Assembly (NCBI RefSeq): GCF_003634585.1
Contig: NZ_RBLG01000004.1
Location: 243,415 to 307,414 of the forward strand
From: Gillisia mitskevichiae
GTDB lineage: Bacteria > Bacteroidota > Bacteroidia > Flavobacteriales > Flavobacteriaceae
Direction of reading: 5' to 3'
Length of the DNA stretch: 64,000 bases
The notes under the pieces are model-generated. The model was not told where the DNA came from and searched no databases. It was given only the letters and a program-made list of their open reading frames with translations. Position numbers and translations under genes: made by a program. Each line of letters begins with the position of its first letter. Position 1 is the stretch's first letter. Below are positions 8,662 to 17,309 of this stretch, one piece after another.

Positions 8662-9764
8662 AAATATTAGTATGTTTTGGCACCCGTCCAGAAGCCATAA
8701 AAATGGCTCCGGTAATTCATGAGCTTAAAAATCAAAAACTTGACTTTAAAGTTTGTGTTACTGCGCAGCATCGGGAAATGCTAGATCAGGTTTTGGATTT
8801 CTTTGAAATAGTACCTGATTATGATCTGGATTTAATGCAGCCAAACCAGACCCTAAATGAGCTCAGCTCAAAAATTCTTCATGAAATTGATAGGGTATTG
8901 GGAAAGGAGCAACCAGAACTTGTTTTGGTTCAGGGAGACACCACCAGCGCAGCAATAGTTTCACTTGCTGCATTTCATAGACGGATTAAAGTTGGGCATA
9001 TAGAAGCAGGTTTACGTACCTATAACAAAATGGCTCCTTTTCCCGAGGAAGTAAACCGTCAACTTACGGCCAGGATCGCCGATTTTCATTTTGCTCCAAC
9101 TGCTAAAGCAAATTCTAATTTATTAAAAGAACAAATACCAAAAGATCAGCTTTGTATTACGGGTAATACCGTGGTAGATGCTTTGCAGTGGGCAATTAAG
9201 AAAATGGAATCCGAACCATTGAGTCAAGAAATTAAGAAAATAAAAGCCTCACTTAAGCCGAATAAAAAACTGATTCTTGTAACAGGTCACCGTAGGGAGA
9301 ATTTTGGAGAAGGCCTCATCAATATATGTGAAGCATTGTTGGAACTTTCAAAAAGGGATGACGTAGAATTGATCTATCCCGTTCATTTAAATCCCAATGT
9401 AACCAGTCTCGTACAGGAATTGCTCAGTCACAAAAAGAATATTCACCTTATTGCGCCGGTTTCTTATCCCACCATGCTTTGGTTGATGCAAGAGTGCAAC
9501 CTTATAATTTCTGATTCCGGAGGGATTCAGGAAGAAGCACCTACTTTTAAAAAACCAGTGCTCGTAACAAGGGAAGTGACAGAACGAATGGAGGGCATTG
9601 AGGCAGGTTTTTCTTTTTTAGTGGGTACAGATAAAAACAAAATAGTAGAAGTGGCAAATAAGATATTAGATAATGTTCTTGATTTTTCAGGAATTGAAAA
9701 TCCTTATGGAGATGGGAAAGCGGCTTTTAGAATTGTTGAGTACTTGAAAAATAGTATTGAGTAA
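8658..9764 (+). CDS. wecB: Non-hydrolysing UDP-N-acetylglucosamine 2-epimerase
   Basis: A 368-residue enzyme that interconverts UDP-GlcNAc and UDP-ManNAc. Visible family motifs: FGTRPEAIKMAP (7-18), QGDTTS (92-97), HIEAGLRT (114-121), PFPEE (127-131) and a C-terminal DSGGIQEEAP substrate loop. Start is TTG overlapping the preceding stop (TTGA). The locus also carries a hydrolysing epimerase (15164), so UDP-ManNAc made here is probably used as a donor itself, or oxidised to ManNAcA elsewhere, while the NeuC enzyme feeds the nonulosonate branch. Confidence 0.95.
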   Translation: MKILVCFGTRPEAIKMAPVIHELKNQKLDFKVCVTAQHREMLDQVLDFFEIVPDYDLDLMQPNQTLNELSSKILHEIDRVLGKEQPELVLVQGDTTSAAIVSLAAFHRRIKVGHIEAGLRTYNKMAPFPEEVNRQLTARIADFHFAPTAKANSNLLKEQIPKDQLCITGNTVVDALQWAIKKMESEPLSQEIKKIKASLKPNKKLILVTGHRRENFGEGLINICEALLELSKRDDVELIYPVHLNPNVTSLVQELLSHKKNIHLIAPVSYPTMLWLMQECNLIISDSGGIQEEAPTFKKPVLVTREVTERMEGIEAGFSFLVGTDKNKIVEVANKILDNVLDFSGIENPYGDGKAAFRIVEYLKNSIE

Positions 9765-9992
9765 TTAGTATTGGGTATTGAGAAAAGCGCCCCGAAGGGT
9801 CGGGAGTGGAGAAGAGTGGAAAGATGCTCGAAAATTGAGCTTGTTCCTGGAAGTTAGAAAATGGAATAGAGAATGTAGAGAAGAAAAAAAACTTGAATTA
9901 ATAACTCAAGAGTTGAAAGCTTTTAACGTTCCCTTACTTAGATTTACTAAAATTGCATAGTTTTACAACAAACCATAACCCCAAACAATAAT
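9765..9992. repeat. Intergenic stretch with a small hairpin and degenerate heptad repeats
   Basis: This 228-bp gap holds a duplicated GTATTGAG, a small perfect hairpin (CCCGA-AGGG-TCGGG, 9791-9804), and a purine-rich run of degenerate 7-bp units around 9855-9882 (TAGAAAA, TGGAATA, GAGAATG, TAGAGAA). A 60-codon frame crosses it, but its residues look like a translated repeat and no family is recognisable, so I do not call a gene. Similar heptad arrays occur in other gaps of the window. Confidence 0.5.
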
Positions 9993-11255
9993 TTGCCAAT
10001 CCAAAAGAAAATATTAGTCGTTGTAGAATCTATTGACGTAGAAGACAGCAGTGGTTCCAAGGCGAATGTTGCACTGATCCAAAATTTACATAAAGCCGGG
10101 TTTGAATTGCGGGTATATCATTATACCCTAAAAGAAATTCAATTACCAGGAATAACATGCGTAGCAATAAAAGAAAAGAGATGGAGTACTCTTTTTTTTC
10201 TTAGCAGAATGGAGAGATATATTCGTTTTTTATTTAAAATATCACTTAGTAGACCCCTCGAAAAGATTTTTGGTTTTTCCTTTACGCTTTTTAATGATCG
10301 TAACAGCATAATTGAGGCTTTGCGAAAAATTCAGGATTTCAACCCTGACTTGGTAATGACGCTAAGCAAAGGTGGAAGCTTCAGGCCCCACCATTCTTTA
10401 TTGAAGATGCCCGAACTTCATAAAAAATGGATGGCCTATATTCACGACCCGTATCCGATGCATCTTTATCCAAGGCCTTTTGCATGGGTTGAAGCCGGTT
10501 ATTATCAGAAATGGAAATTTATTAGGGATATTTCCAAAAGAGCTACTTATAGTGCCTTTCCAAGTAAACTTTTAATGGACTGGATGGGGAGTTATTATCC
10601 CGGGTTTTTAAAATCGGGGATGATAATTCCACATCAGTTAATCGAATTGTCAACTGAAGAAGTAGGATTTCCTAATTATTTTAATCCCAAAGATTTTAAT
10701 TTATTACATGCAGGAACTTTATTAGAACCGAGAAATCCCAAGATTTTAGTAAAAGCTTTTCAGATGTTTCTCGAGGAACATCCAGAAGCAAAGCTTCATT
10801 CAAAACTAATATTTTTAGGTGGAGAGAATGTCTTTTCGCCCTGGCTAAAGAACCAAGCAAATCAAACAAAAGAATTGGAAGTTAGTGAAGCCTACGTACA
10901 TTTTATAAATGTCTTTAAAATGCAGCAACATGCAGCTGTGAATATAATACTTGAAGCCAAGTCTGAAATAAGTCCTTTTTTGCCTGGAAAATTTCCTCAT
11001 TGTGTGCAGGCAGATAAACCTATTCTTTTATTAGGACCTTATTATAGTGAATCACACAGATTATTGGGAGATGATTATATCTATTGGTCAGAAAATGATG
11101 ATGTAGAAAAAATAGTTAAACTCATAAAGCATTTGTATAACCTTTATCTTCAAAATGGAAATATAAAATTGGGCAAACCGGAATTGAAAGAGTATCTTTC
11201 TGAGTGTTATTTAAAGGAAATAATAAATAAGCTTTTAATTAATGATTGTAATTAA
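9993..11255 (+). CDS. Putative GT-B glycosyltransferase (GT4-like)
   Basis: A 420-residue protein with the two-domain layout of GT-B enzymes: an N-terminal KILVVVES strand with an SSGSKAN loop, an IHDPYP segment near residue 150, a domain switch near 230 (LLHAGTLLEPRNP), and a C-terminal LPGKFPHCVQADKPILLLGP region where donor-binding residues are expected. The classical GT4 EX7E is not clear. TTG start. It overlaps the next gene by 14 bp. Fold is likely; activity is inferred from context. Confidence 0.68.
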   Translation: MPIQKKILVVVESIDVEDSSGSKANVALIQNLHKAGFELRVYHYTLKEIQLPGITCVAIKEKRWSTLFFLSRMERYIRFLFKISLSRPLEKIFGFSFTLFNDRNSIIEALRKIQDFNPDLVMTLSKGGSFRPHHSLLKMPELHKKWMAYIHDPYPMHLYPRPFAWVEAGYYQKWKFIRDISKRATYSAFPSKLLMDWMGSYYPGFLKSGMIIPHQLIELSTEEVGFPNYFNPKDFNLLHAGTLLEPRNPKILVKAFQMFLEEHPEAKLHSKLIFLGGENVFSPWLKNQANQTKELEVSEAYVHFINVFKMQQHAAVNIILEAKSEISPFLPGKFPHCVQADKPILLLGPYYSESHRLLGDDYIYWSENDDVEKIVKLIKHLYNLYLQNGNIKLGKPELKEYLSECYLKEIINKLLINDCN

Positions 11256-12423
11256 TTCTCCTGAAATAACTGCCCAAGACGAATTCACTGTAATTTCTTC
11301 TTTAATAGAAATTGATGGAAAAGAGGAAAGACTTTGGTACAAGTTTCCTCAAAAATTTCAACAATTCTTAGTTACAGAAAACCTGGATGCTTTTCTGGTA
11401 GGGATACTTGTTTTAGGTTTAAAAACCGGAAATAATATTAAATTAGAATCTCCGGTTTCCGCACGATTATATTATACTTTAAATCACTATTTGATACCTG
11501 CTTTATGTTTAGCAAATCCCAAATTTCAGAAAATTAATATTTTTGCGGAGGTGTTAAATGAATCCGATTTAAATTTCGGAAAATTAGCTGGGACGGGATT
11601 GTCCTGTGGTGTTGACTCATTTGCAACTTATTATGATCATTTAACTGAAAAGGGATCATATAGAATTCAATTTTTTACATTTTTAAATGCCGGTTCACAT
11701 GGAGATTTAGGAGGTGAAAACCCTAGAATGGTATATCAAAAAAAATTATTGCAAATTAAAAAATTTGGGAAGGAGGAAAATTTAGAAGTAATTTCAATTG
11801 ACACTAATTTAAGTGAAATTTTAAATATCAATTTTCAAAGTACACATACCTTGAGGAATTTTTCCTGTATTTTAAACCTCCAAAAACTTTTTAAAAACTA
11901 TTATTACGCGTCTCCAAATAGGTTTGATGAATTCAGCCTAAATAGTATAGATTCAGGGGATTATGACCTTTTAAATGTAAGTATGCTATCCACAGAATCT
12001 ATTAATTTTTTTTCATCGGCTGCAAACCTAACAAGAACTGAACGGACAAACTTAATAACTAACTATTCTCAGACATATAAATATTTAGATGTTTGTACCA
12101 ATTCGAGCATACAAAATAACTGGGGAAATTGCTCTGAATGCGAAAAATGTTTAAGAACTGAATTAACACTTGAATTATTAGGAAAATTACATTTATATGA
12201 TAAAGTTTTTAATATTAAAAAATATTATAAAAATAAAAACCGATTTATAGGGAAGGTTCTTGCCACTAAAGAGGAAAATGTTTTTAATAAAGATTTGTGG
12301 AATTTATTAAAAGAGAAAAATCAAATACATTTTATCCATTACATAGAATGCATTAGTTTTAAATTCAAATCTCACAAAAAGGAGTTTAAAAAATTTATCA
12401 AGAAAAAATCAAAAAGGTGTTAA
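11242..12423 (+). CDS. QueC-like PP-loop ATPase with C-terminal zinc site, function unknown
   Basis: A 393-residue protein. After about 115 residues of unassigned sequence it has GLSCGVDSF (119-127), a PP-loop signature with Cys instead of the usual second Gly/Ser. Near the C-terminus are four cysteines spaced C285-x11-C297-x2-C300-x2-C303 and followed by an Arg, the layout of the zinc site of QueC (7-cyano-7-deazaguanine synthase). QueC itself is only about 220-230 residues. PP-loop enzymes adenylate a carboxylate and form amides, thioamides or nitriles. No queuosine partner genes are nearby; instead it overlaps a glycosyltransferase and is one base from another, just before the NeuB module. 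It may modify a sugar carboxylate, but this is inference. The DNA is very A+T-rich. Confidence 0.6.
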   Translation: MIVINSPEITAQDEFTVISSLIEIDGKEERLWYKFPQKFQQFLVTENLDAFLVGILVLGLKTGNNIKLESPVSARLYYTLNHYLIPALCLANPKFQKINIFAEVLNESDLNFGKLAGTGLSCGVDSFATYYDHLTEKGSYRIQFFTFLNAGSHGDLGGENPRMVYQKKLLQIKKFGKEENLEVISIDTNLSEILNINFQSTHTLRNFSCILNLQKLFKNYYYASPNRFDEFSLNSIDSGDYDLLNVSMLSTESINFFSSAANLTRTERTNLITNYSQTYKYLDVCTNSSIQNNWGNCSECEKCLRTELTLELLGKLHLYDKVFNIKKYYKNKNRFIGKVLATKEENVFNKDLWNLLKEKNQIHFIHYIECISFKFKSHKKEFKKFIKKKSKRC

Positions 12424-12424
12424 T

Positions 12425-13504
12425 TTGGTGTCTATTATCTATGCAAATCGTAACCGGGATCTAAAACGAGTTAAGGCTTCTTTTGATTCGATTAAAAACC
12501 AAACTGAAGCTAAATTCAGAGTGGTTTTTGTGGACTATGGCAGTGAAGAACCTTTAGTTGATAATTTAAAACAACTTTGCAATAGCTATGAGTTTGTTAC
12601 TCCTTATTTTCTTCCAGTTTCACTACTTCTCTGGAACAAAAGTAAAGCCCTGAATTATGGAATTTTGCAAACCAAAACTCCATATATCTTTATAGCAGAT
12701 GTGGATCTGGTTTTTCATCCTGAGACAATTACACTTCTTAATAATCTCGCGGTTGAGGACAAGTTCTTTCTTTTTAGCCTGGGATATTTGGATAGGGCAG
12801 AATCAAGGAAATTGACCCAAAGTTATAATTTTGAGGATTTGCGGCCTAGCAGATTTGGCGATGTGAACGGAATGATCCTGGCATCTAAAGAAGCTTTTTT
12901 GGAGGTGAATGGCTTCGATGAATTTTTCCACTTTTATGGTTCTGAGGATGAAGATCTTTTTGCAAGGATGGAAAAGGTGGGTTATAAAAGGGAGGCCAAT
13001 GCAGCCCACTATTTTAACCATAACTGGCATCAAAGTTTTGCAGGTTCAGAAGACGAAATTATCACCGGGAATCCCAGGGTAAAAAACATTATGCGAATCA
13101 ATCAGCGACATTTTTTACGTAACATGGAAAAAGAAATAATAAAACCAATACGGCAAACTGAGATGGGAAAGGTTATTTGTAAAGAGGAAAGTGATCTTTT
13201 GCAAAAACCAACAAAAACAGTTAAGATCTATAATATTCTATCTCATGTAGAACATTTTTTAGGAGAAGAATTGCCTTCATATACTGGAGAAATAATCAAG
13301 GTCGAATTTGTTGAAGATCCATATTTTCATACTTTAAAACATAAGCTTAAAAAGTTACTCGGAAAACAGACACAAAAATATTGTTCGTTAAAGGAAATCA
13401 ATGATAAGGTTTTAAAGCAAATAGTTTATAACTATCGAGATTCTAATTATTCCTTTAAAGTGGCAGATGATTTGAAATCTATAGACTTTAGAATACAACT
13501 TTAG
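12425..13504 (+). CDS. GT2/GT7-like glycosyltransferase (galactosyltransferase-type)
   Basis: A 359-residue GT-A enzyme. SIIYANRNR at 3-11 and VDYGS at 36-40 replace the usual P-x-Y-N and DDGS. DVD at 92-94 is the metal motif. GDVNGMILASKEAFLEVNGF (145-164) followed by GSEDEDL (172-178) matches the C-terminal module shared with GT7 beta-galactosyl/N-acetylgalactosaminyltransferases and chondroitin-polymerase-like enzymes. TTG start at 12425, with GTG as the next codon; either could be used. One base separates it from the QueC-like gene. Confidence 0.8.
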   Translation: MVSIIYANRNRDLKRVKASFDSIKNQTEAKFRVVFVDYGSEEPLVDNLKQLCNSYEFVTPYFLPVSLLLWNKSKALNYGILQTKTPYIFIADVDLVFHPETITLLNNLAVEDKFFLFSLGYLDRAESRKLTQSYNFEDLRPSRFGDVNGMILASKEAFLEVNGFDEFFHFYGSEDEDLFARMEKVGYKREANAAHYFNHNWHQSFAGSEDEIITGNPRVKNIMRINQRHFLRNMEKEIIKPIRQTEMGKVICKEESDLLQKPTKTVKIYNILSHVEHFLGEELPSYTGEIIKVEFVEDPYFHTLKHKLKKLLGKQTQKYCSLKEINDKVLKQIVYNYRDSNYSFKVADDLKSIDFRIQL

Positions 13505-13513
13505 AGATAATAT

Positions 13514-14518
13514 ATGAAAGATATATTAATAATAGCTGAAATAGCACAAGCTCATGAAGGTAGTCTGGAACTGGCATTTAAATATATTGATGAGCTTGCA
13601 AAAACCGGGGTTGATGCTGTTAAATTTCAGGTTCATATTGCTGAGGCTGAAAGCAGTATCCATGAACCTTTTAGGATTAAATTCTCCATTGATAAATCAA
13701 GATATGATTATTGGAAACGCATGCAATTTTCATTAGAGGAATGGAAAAGTTTAAAAGAAAGATGCGAGCAACTTAACATGGAATTTTTAGCTTCCCCTTT
13801 TAGTAATGCTGCGGTAGATCTATTGGAAGAAGTTGGGGTTAAACAATATAAAATAGGCTCTGGAGAAGTAACTAACTTTTTGTTATTAGAAAAAATAGCA
13901 AATACAGGAAAGCCACTTATTTTATCTTCAGGAATGAGTTCCTATTCAGAATTGGATGAAACCGTTAAATTCCTTCAAGAAAGAAATGTTGATTTTTCAA
14001 TTTTACAGTGCACTACTTCTTATCCTACAGTGCCCGAGAATTATGGTTTGAATGTGATTTCTGAAATGAGAAACCGCTATTCAGTAACGATTGGTTATTC
14101 AGATCATTCTGCTAAAATAGAAACCTGTATTGCTGCAGCTGCTTTGGGAGCTGAGATCTTGGAATTTCATGCTGTTTTTGATAGAAACAGCAAAGGCCCG
14201 GATGCTTCTTCCTCCCTGGAAATTGAGGAGATAAAAACACTTGTAAGTGCCGTGAAAAGTATTTCCCTCGCTTTAAATAGCCCTATCGACAAGGGAGATA
14301 ATTCACGATTTTTAGAGCTTAAGAATATTTTCGAAAAGTCTTTATCCGTTAATAAAGATCTTCCCGCAGATCATATTATAAAATATGAGGATCTAGAAGC
14401 TAAAAAACCGAAAGGGTTTGGAATAGATGCTTCGAAATTTAAAAAGGTTATTGGTAAAAAATTAACCAAATCAATAGAGCAATGGAGCTTTTTGAATTTC
14501 ACGGATTTAGAAGAATAG
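13514..14518 (+). CDS. neuB: NeuB-family nonulosonic acid synthase
   Basis: A 334-residue synthase expected to condense phosphoenolpyruvate with a 6-carbon amino sugar (ManNAc or a 2,4-diacetamido derivative) to give a sialic-type C9 acid. IIAEIAQAHEG at the N-terminus, VKFQ at 36-39, the KIGSGE strand, GYSDHS, and EFHAVFDR with a downstream GPD are all family motifs. The last 60 residues form the SAF (antifreeze-like) domain. Neighbouring neuC and neuA complete the pathway. Genes for the pseudaminate or legionaminate precursors (PseB/PseC, LegB/LegC) are not seen, so a Neu5Ac-like product is favoured, but the exact acid is unknown. Confidence 0.93.
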   Translation: MKDILIIAEIAQAHEGSLELAFKYIDELAKTGVDAVKFQVHIAEAESSIHEPFRIKFSIDKSRYDYWKRMQFSLEEWKSLKERCEQLNMEFLASPFSNAAVDLLEEVGVKQYKIGSGEVTNFLLLEKIANTGKPLILSSGMSSYSELDETVKFLQERNVDFSILQCTTSYPTVPENYGLNVISEMRNRYSVTIGYSDHSAKIETCIAAAALGAEILEFHAVFDRNSKGPDASSSLEIEEIKTLVSAVKSISLALNSPIDKGDNSRFLELKNIFEKSLSVNKDLPADHIIKYEDLEAKKPKGFGIDASKFKKVIGKKLTKSIEQWSFLNFTDLEE

Positions 14519-14522
14519 GGTT

Positions 14523-15167
14523 ATGAATCTCATCTATTTTTCTAATCATCAGTATATTAAATATTCTAAGGTGGTAGGTAGTGAATATATTGCAAGTGAG
14601 TTTGCGCTTTTAAAAATTCTTGAATTAATAAGAAAATATAAATTAAAGAGGATATTAGAGATTGGGGTTGGGATAGGCACAATTTCCGGTAGTATTTTAA
14701 AATACGCCGAGCTAACATCATCAACTTTAAAATGTACGGGTACAGAGAATAATGATTTTTGTTTAGCGGTGCTCCCCGGGAATTTAGAAAAATTATATAA
14801 TGAGATCTCAATATATTCAGACTTTTCAAAATTACCAAAGGATCAAAATTTCGATCTAATAATTGTAGATGGAAAAGAAGCTCTTTTAAAGGATATAAGT
14901 AGTAGCTGTAGTGAAAATGCAATTGTAGTAATAGAAGGTGACAGAAGTGATCAGGTAGAAGTTGTAAAGTCTATTTTCCCAAATTCCAGATTTGCCCCTA
15001 TGGTATCCATTCTTAAAAATGGGAAGTATTCAAAGAAAGATCCTTCAGAATTCCGTGGAGGTATTAAGCTTATATTTACAAATCCAACCACCTTTCAATA
15101 TTTACATTGGATGTTAATTAAGGGAAAAATGAAAGTAAAATATTTAAAAAGAGATTACTTTTCATGA
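14523..15167 (+). CDS. Class I SAM-methyltransferase-like protein
   Basis: A 214-residue Rossmann-fold protein. ILEIGVGIGTISGSIL (about residues 40-55) is a SAM motif I, and DLIIVDGKE (about 118-126) is the motif IV region. It sits between neuB and neuC, overlapping neuC by 4 bp, so it is an integral part of the nonulosonate operon. O-methylation of the nine-carbon sugar or its precursor is a possible role; no substrate-specific residues are recognisable. Confidence 0.65.
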   Translation: MNLIYFSNHQYIKYSKVVGSEYIASEFALLKILELIRKYKLKRILEIGVGIGTISGSILKYAELTSSTLKCTGTENNDFCLAVLPGNLEKLYNEISIYSDFSKLPKDQNFDLIIVDGKEALLKDISSSCSENAIVVIEGDRSDQVEVVKSIFPNSRFAPMVSILKNGKYSKKDPSEFRGGIKLIFTNPTTFQYLHWMLIKGKMKVKYLKRDYFS

Positions 15168-16327
15168 ATAATATAAAACGTAGAATTTGTGTCGTTGTAA
15201 CGGCTCGTCCTTCCTACAGTAGGATTAAGACGGCGCTAACTGCCATTCAAGATCATCCGGAATTAGAGCTTCAATTAGTGATTGCAGGCTCCGCACTTTT
15301 GGATAGATATGGAAATGCGGTAGATTTTATCGAGAAGGACGGTTTTAAGATCACTGCCAAGGTGTTCATGGTTTTAGAAGGAGAGAATCCTACTACTATG
15401 GCCAAGACAACAGGAATTGGTGTGATGGAATTAACCAATGTTTTTTATAATTTAAAACCAGATGCAGTAGTCACTATAGCCGACAGATTCGAGACCATTG
15501 CGACCTCTATTGCGGCGGCTTATCAAAACATACCACTAATACATATCCAAGGCGGAGAGGTGACCGGGAGTATAGATGAAAAAGTTAGGCATGCGAATAC
15601 AAAGTTAGCAGACCTACATTTAGTTTCCAGTGAAGATGCCAAGCAAAGAGTTATTAGACTTGGGGAGAATCCTGAAAAAGTAATTAATACGGGTTGCCCT
15701 TCTATTGATCTTGCAAAACAAATAAATTCTGAAACTAAGCTTAATTTTAATCCTATCGATAAATATGGTGGGGTTGGCTCTAATTTAAATTGGCTGGACG
15801 GATACATTGTGGTAATGCAACATCCGGTAACAACCGAGTATAAGAATGCTAAGATCCAGATAACAGAAACGCTTAAAGCTATTAAAGAATTAAATTATCC
15901 GGCTTTTTGGTTTTGGCCAAATGTAGATGCAGGTTCAGATGGTACCTCGAATGGGATTCGTGCATTTAGAGAGATAGAAAAACCGGAGAACATTCATTTT
16001 TTTAAAAATATGGAGCCTTTGGATTTTTTGCGTTTAATTAAATACTCTAAAGCCTTGGTCGGAAATTCCAGTACAGGAATTCGAGAATGTGCCTATCTTG
16101 GAATCCCGGTTATTAATATAGGGAGCAGACAAAATAGAAGATTAAGAGCTACAAACGTTGTTGATGTTAATTGTATTTCCAACGAAATAATTCTAGCCAC
16201 TAAAAAAGCGATCTCCAACGGATTTTACAGTTCTTCAGAAATTTATGGGAATGGATCTGCAGGAGAACAAATAGCCGAAATTTTGGCTACAGAAAAATTA
16301 GAGTTTTCTAAAACAATCACCTATTAA
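15164..16327 (+). CDS. neuC: Hydrolysing UDP-N-acetylglucosamine 2-epimerase (NeuC/LegG type)
   Basis: A 387-residue enzyme that converts UDP-GlcNAc (or a UDP-6-deoxy-diacetamido sugar in LegG relatives) to the free 2-epimer plus UDP, the entry step to nonulosonates. It begins with VTARPSYSRIKTAL (12-25), has DRFE at 107-110, HIQGGEVTGSIDE at 127-139, and a C-terminal GNSSTGIRE plus GSRQNRR donor-binding segment typical of NeuC rather than WecB. ATG start overlapping the preceding gene by 4 nt. Confidence 0.92.
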   Translation: MNNIKRRICVVVTARPSYSRIKTALTAIQDHPELELQLVIAGSALLDRYGNAVDFIEKDGFKITAKVFMVLEGENPTTMAKTTGIGVMELTNVFYNLKPDAVVTIADRFETIATSIAAAYQNIPLIHIQGGEVTGSIDEKVRHANTKLADLHLVSSEDAKQRVIRLGENPEKVINTGCPSIDLAKQINSETKLNFNPIDKYGGVGSNLNWLDGYIVVMQHPVTTEYKNAKIQITETLKAIKELNYPAFWFWPNVDAGSDGTSNGIRAFREIEKPENIHFFKNMEPLDFLRLIKYSKALVGNSSTGIRECAYLGIPVINIGSRQNRRLRATNVVDVNCISNEIILATKKAISNGFYSSSEIYGNGSAGEQIAEILATEKLEFSKTITY

Positions 16328-16328
16328 T

Positions 16329-17309
16329 ATGCTTGCAGTTGCAAACTATCACTATATAAGAGATGATTTTTCAGCCAAATACCCAAGTATATTTGGCCTT
16401 ACTCCAAAGGTATTTGAGCAACAATTAATAGCTTTATCCAAGCAGGGGGATTTTATTTCCCAGGAAGAGTTGTTAGCTAATAAAGAGAGGGCATTTACTA
16501 AGAATTATATATTAATAACCTTCGATGATGGTCTCAAAGAACAATATACTTTAGCAAAACCTATTTTAGATCGATTGGGTATTCCATATATTTTTTTTAT
16601 TAATACGGCCAATTACGAAGATAGAAAGGTTTCTTTGGTTCATAAGATCCATATGTTGAGGTCTGAGATTCCTTCTTCGGAACTGCTTCAGTTAATTAAT
16701 AAAACATTTAAATTAAAATTGAGTGAAACAGAGCAGCACAAAGCATTAGTGCATTATAATTATGATGATGATGAAACAGCCAAGCTTAAATATTTACTGA
16801 ATTTTAAATTGACTCATTTAGAACAATTTGAATTGATAGACCCAATTTTCAATGAAAATTATGATGAAAAAGAAGTAGCAAAATCCCTGTATTTTGAGGA
16901 TGAAATGTTAAAAACATTATTCAATAATGGTAATTTGGGTTCACATTCCCATAATCATATTCCTCTTGGAAAATTGTCTTTAAATGAATTAGATACAGAG
17001 CTGAAGAAAACGCAAGAATTCTTTCTAAACAGATTTTCAAAACCTGCTGATATTATAAGTTACCCATATGGTTCTTATGAGGCGTGTTCAGGGATATCTG
17101 AACTTGTAGAATTGAATAATTTTGAACTTGGTTTCACTATGGAACGTGCGGTAAACAATGATATTGGGACTGCTCCTTACTTATTAAGTAGATTTGATTG
17201 TAATGATTTACCCATGGGTAAATCTGATTTATTTAAAACAAAGACTATCTTCGAGAAACCTGCATTCAGGAAATGGTATAAAAATGAAAGTAGTTCTACT
17301 AACAAGTAA
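16329..17309 (+). CDS. NodB-type polysaccharide/sugar deacetylase
   Basis: A 326-residue protein of the carbohydrate esterase 4 fold. Motif 1 is ITFDDG with Asp66-Asp67 (catalytic base and metal ligand). Motif 2 is HSHNH at 206-210, fitting H-[S/T]-x-x-H. About 100 residues of unassigned sequence are inserted between motifs 1 and 2, longer than in classical chitin-oligosaccharide deacetylases. There is no signal peptide, so it should act in the cytosol on a soluble or lipid-linked intermediate. It overlaps the next (formyltransferase) gene by 26 bp, suggesting consecutive de-N-acetylation and N-formylation. Confidence 0.8.
   Translation: MLAVANYHYIRDDFSAKYPSIFGLTPKVFEQQLIALSKQGDFISQEELLANKERAFTKNYILITFDDGLKEQYTLAKPILDRLGIPYIFFINTANYEDRKVSLVHKIHMLRSEIPSSELLQLINKTFKLKLSETEQHKALVHYNYDDDETAKLKYLLNFKLTHLEQFELIDPIFNENYDEKEVAKSLYFEDEMLKTLFNNGNLGSHSHNHIPLGKLSLNELDTELKKTQEFFLNRFSKPADIISYPYGSYEACSGISELVELNNFELGFTMERAVNNDIGTAPYLLSRFDCNDLPMGKSDLFKTKTIFEKPAFRKWYKNESSSTNK

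Noticed and set aside
9778..9960. A 60-codon open frame between wecB and the next glycosyltransferase
   Set aside because: Its coding content follows purine-rich heptad repeats and a small hairpin; no family motif, non-ATG start, and the same kind of sequence occurs in other non-coding gaps.
11242..12423. Reading the QueC-like gene as part of a Qat or type IV CBASS defence system
   Set aside because: No QatA/B/D, cyclase, effector or other CBASS partners are adjacent; all neighbours are glycan genes.
17194..17283. A 30-residue N-terminal extension of the formyltransferase
   Set aside because: It lies wholly inside the deacetylase gene and precedes the natural beginning of the Rossmann fold, so ATG 17284 is the better start.
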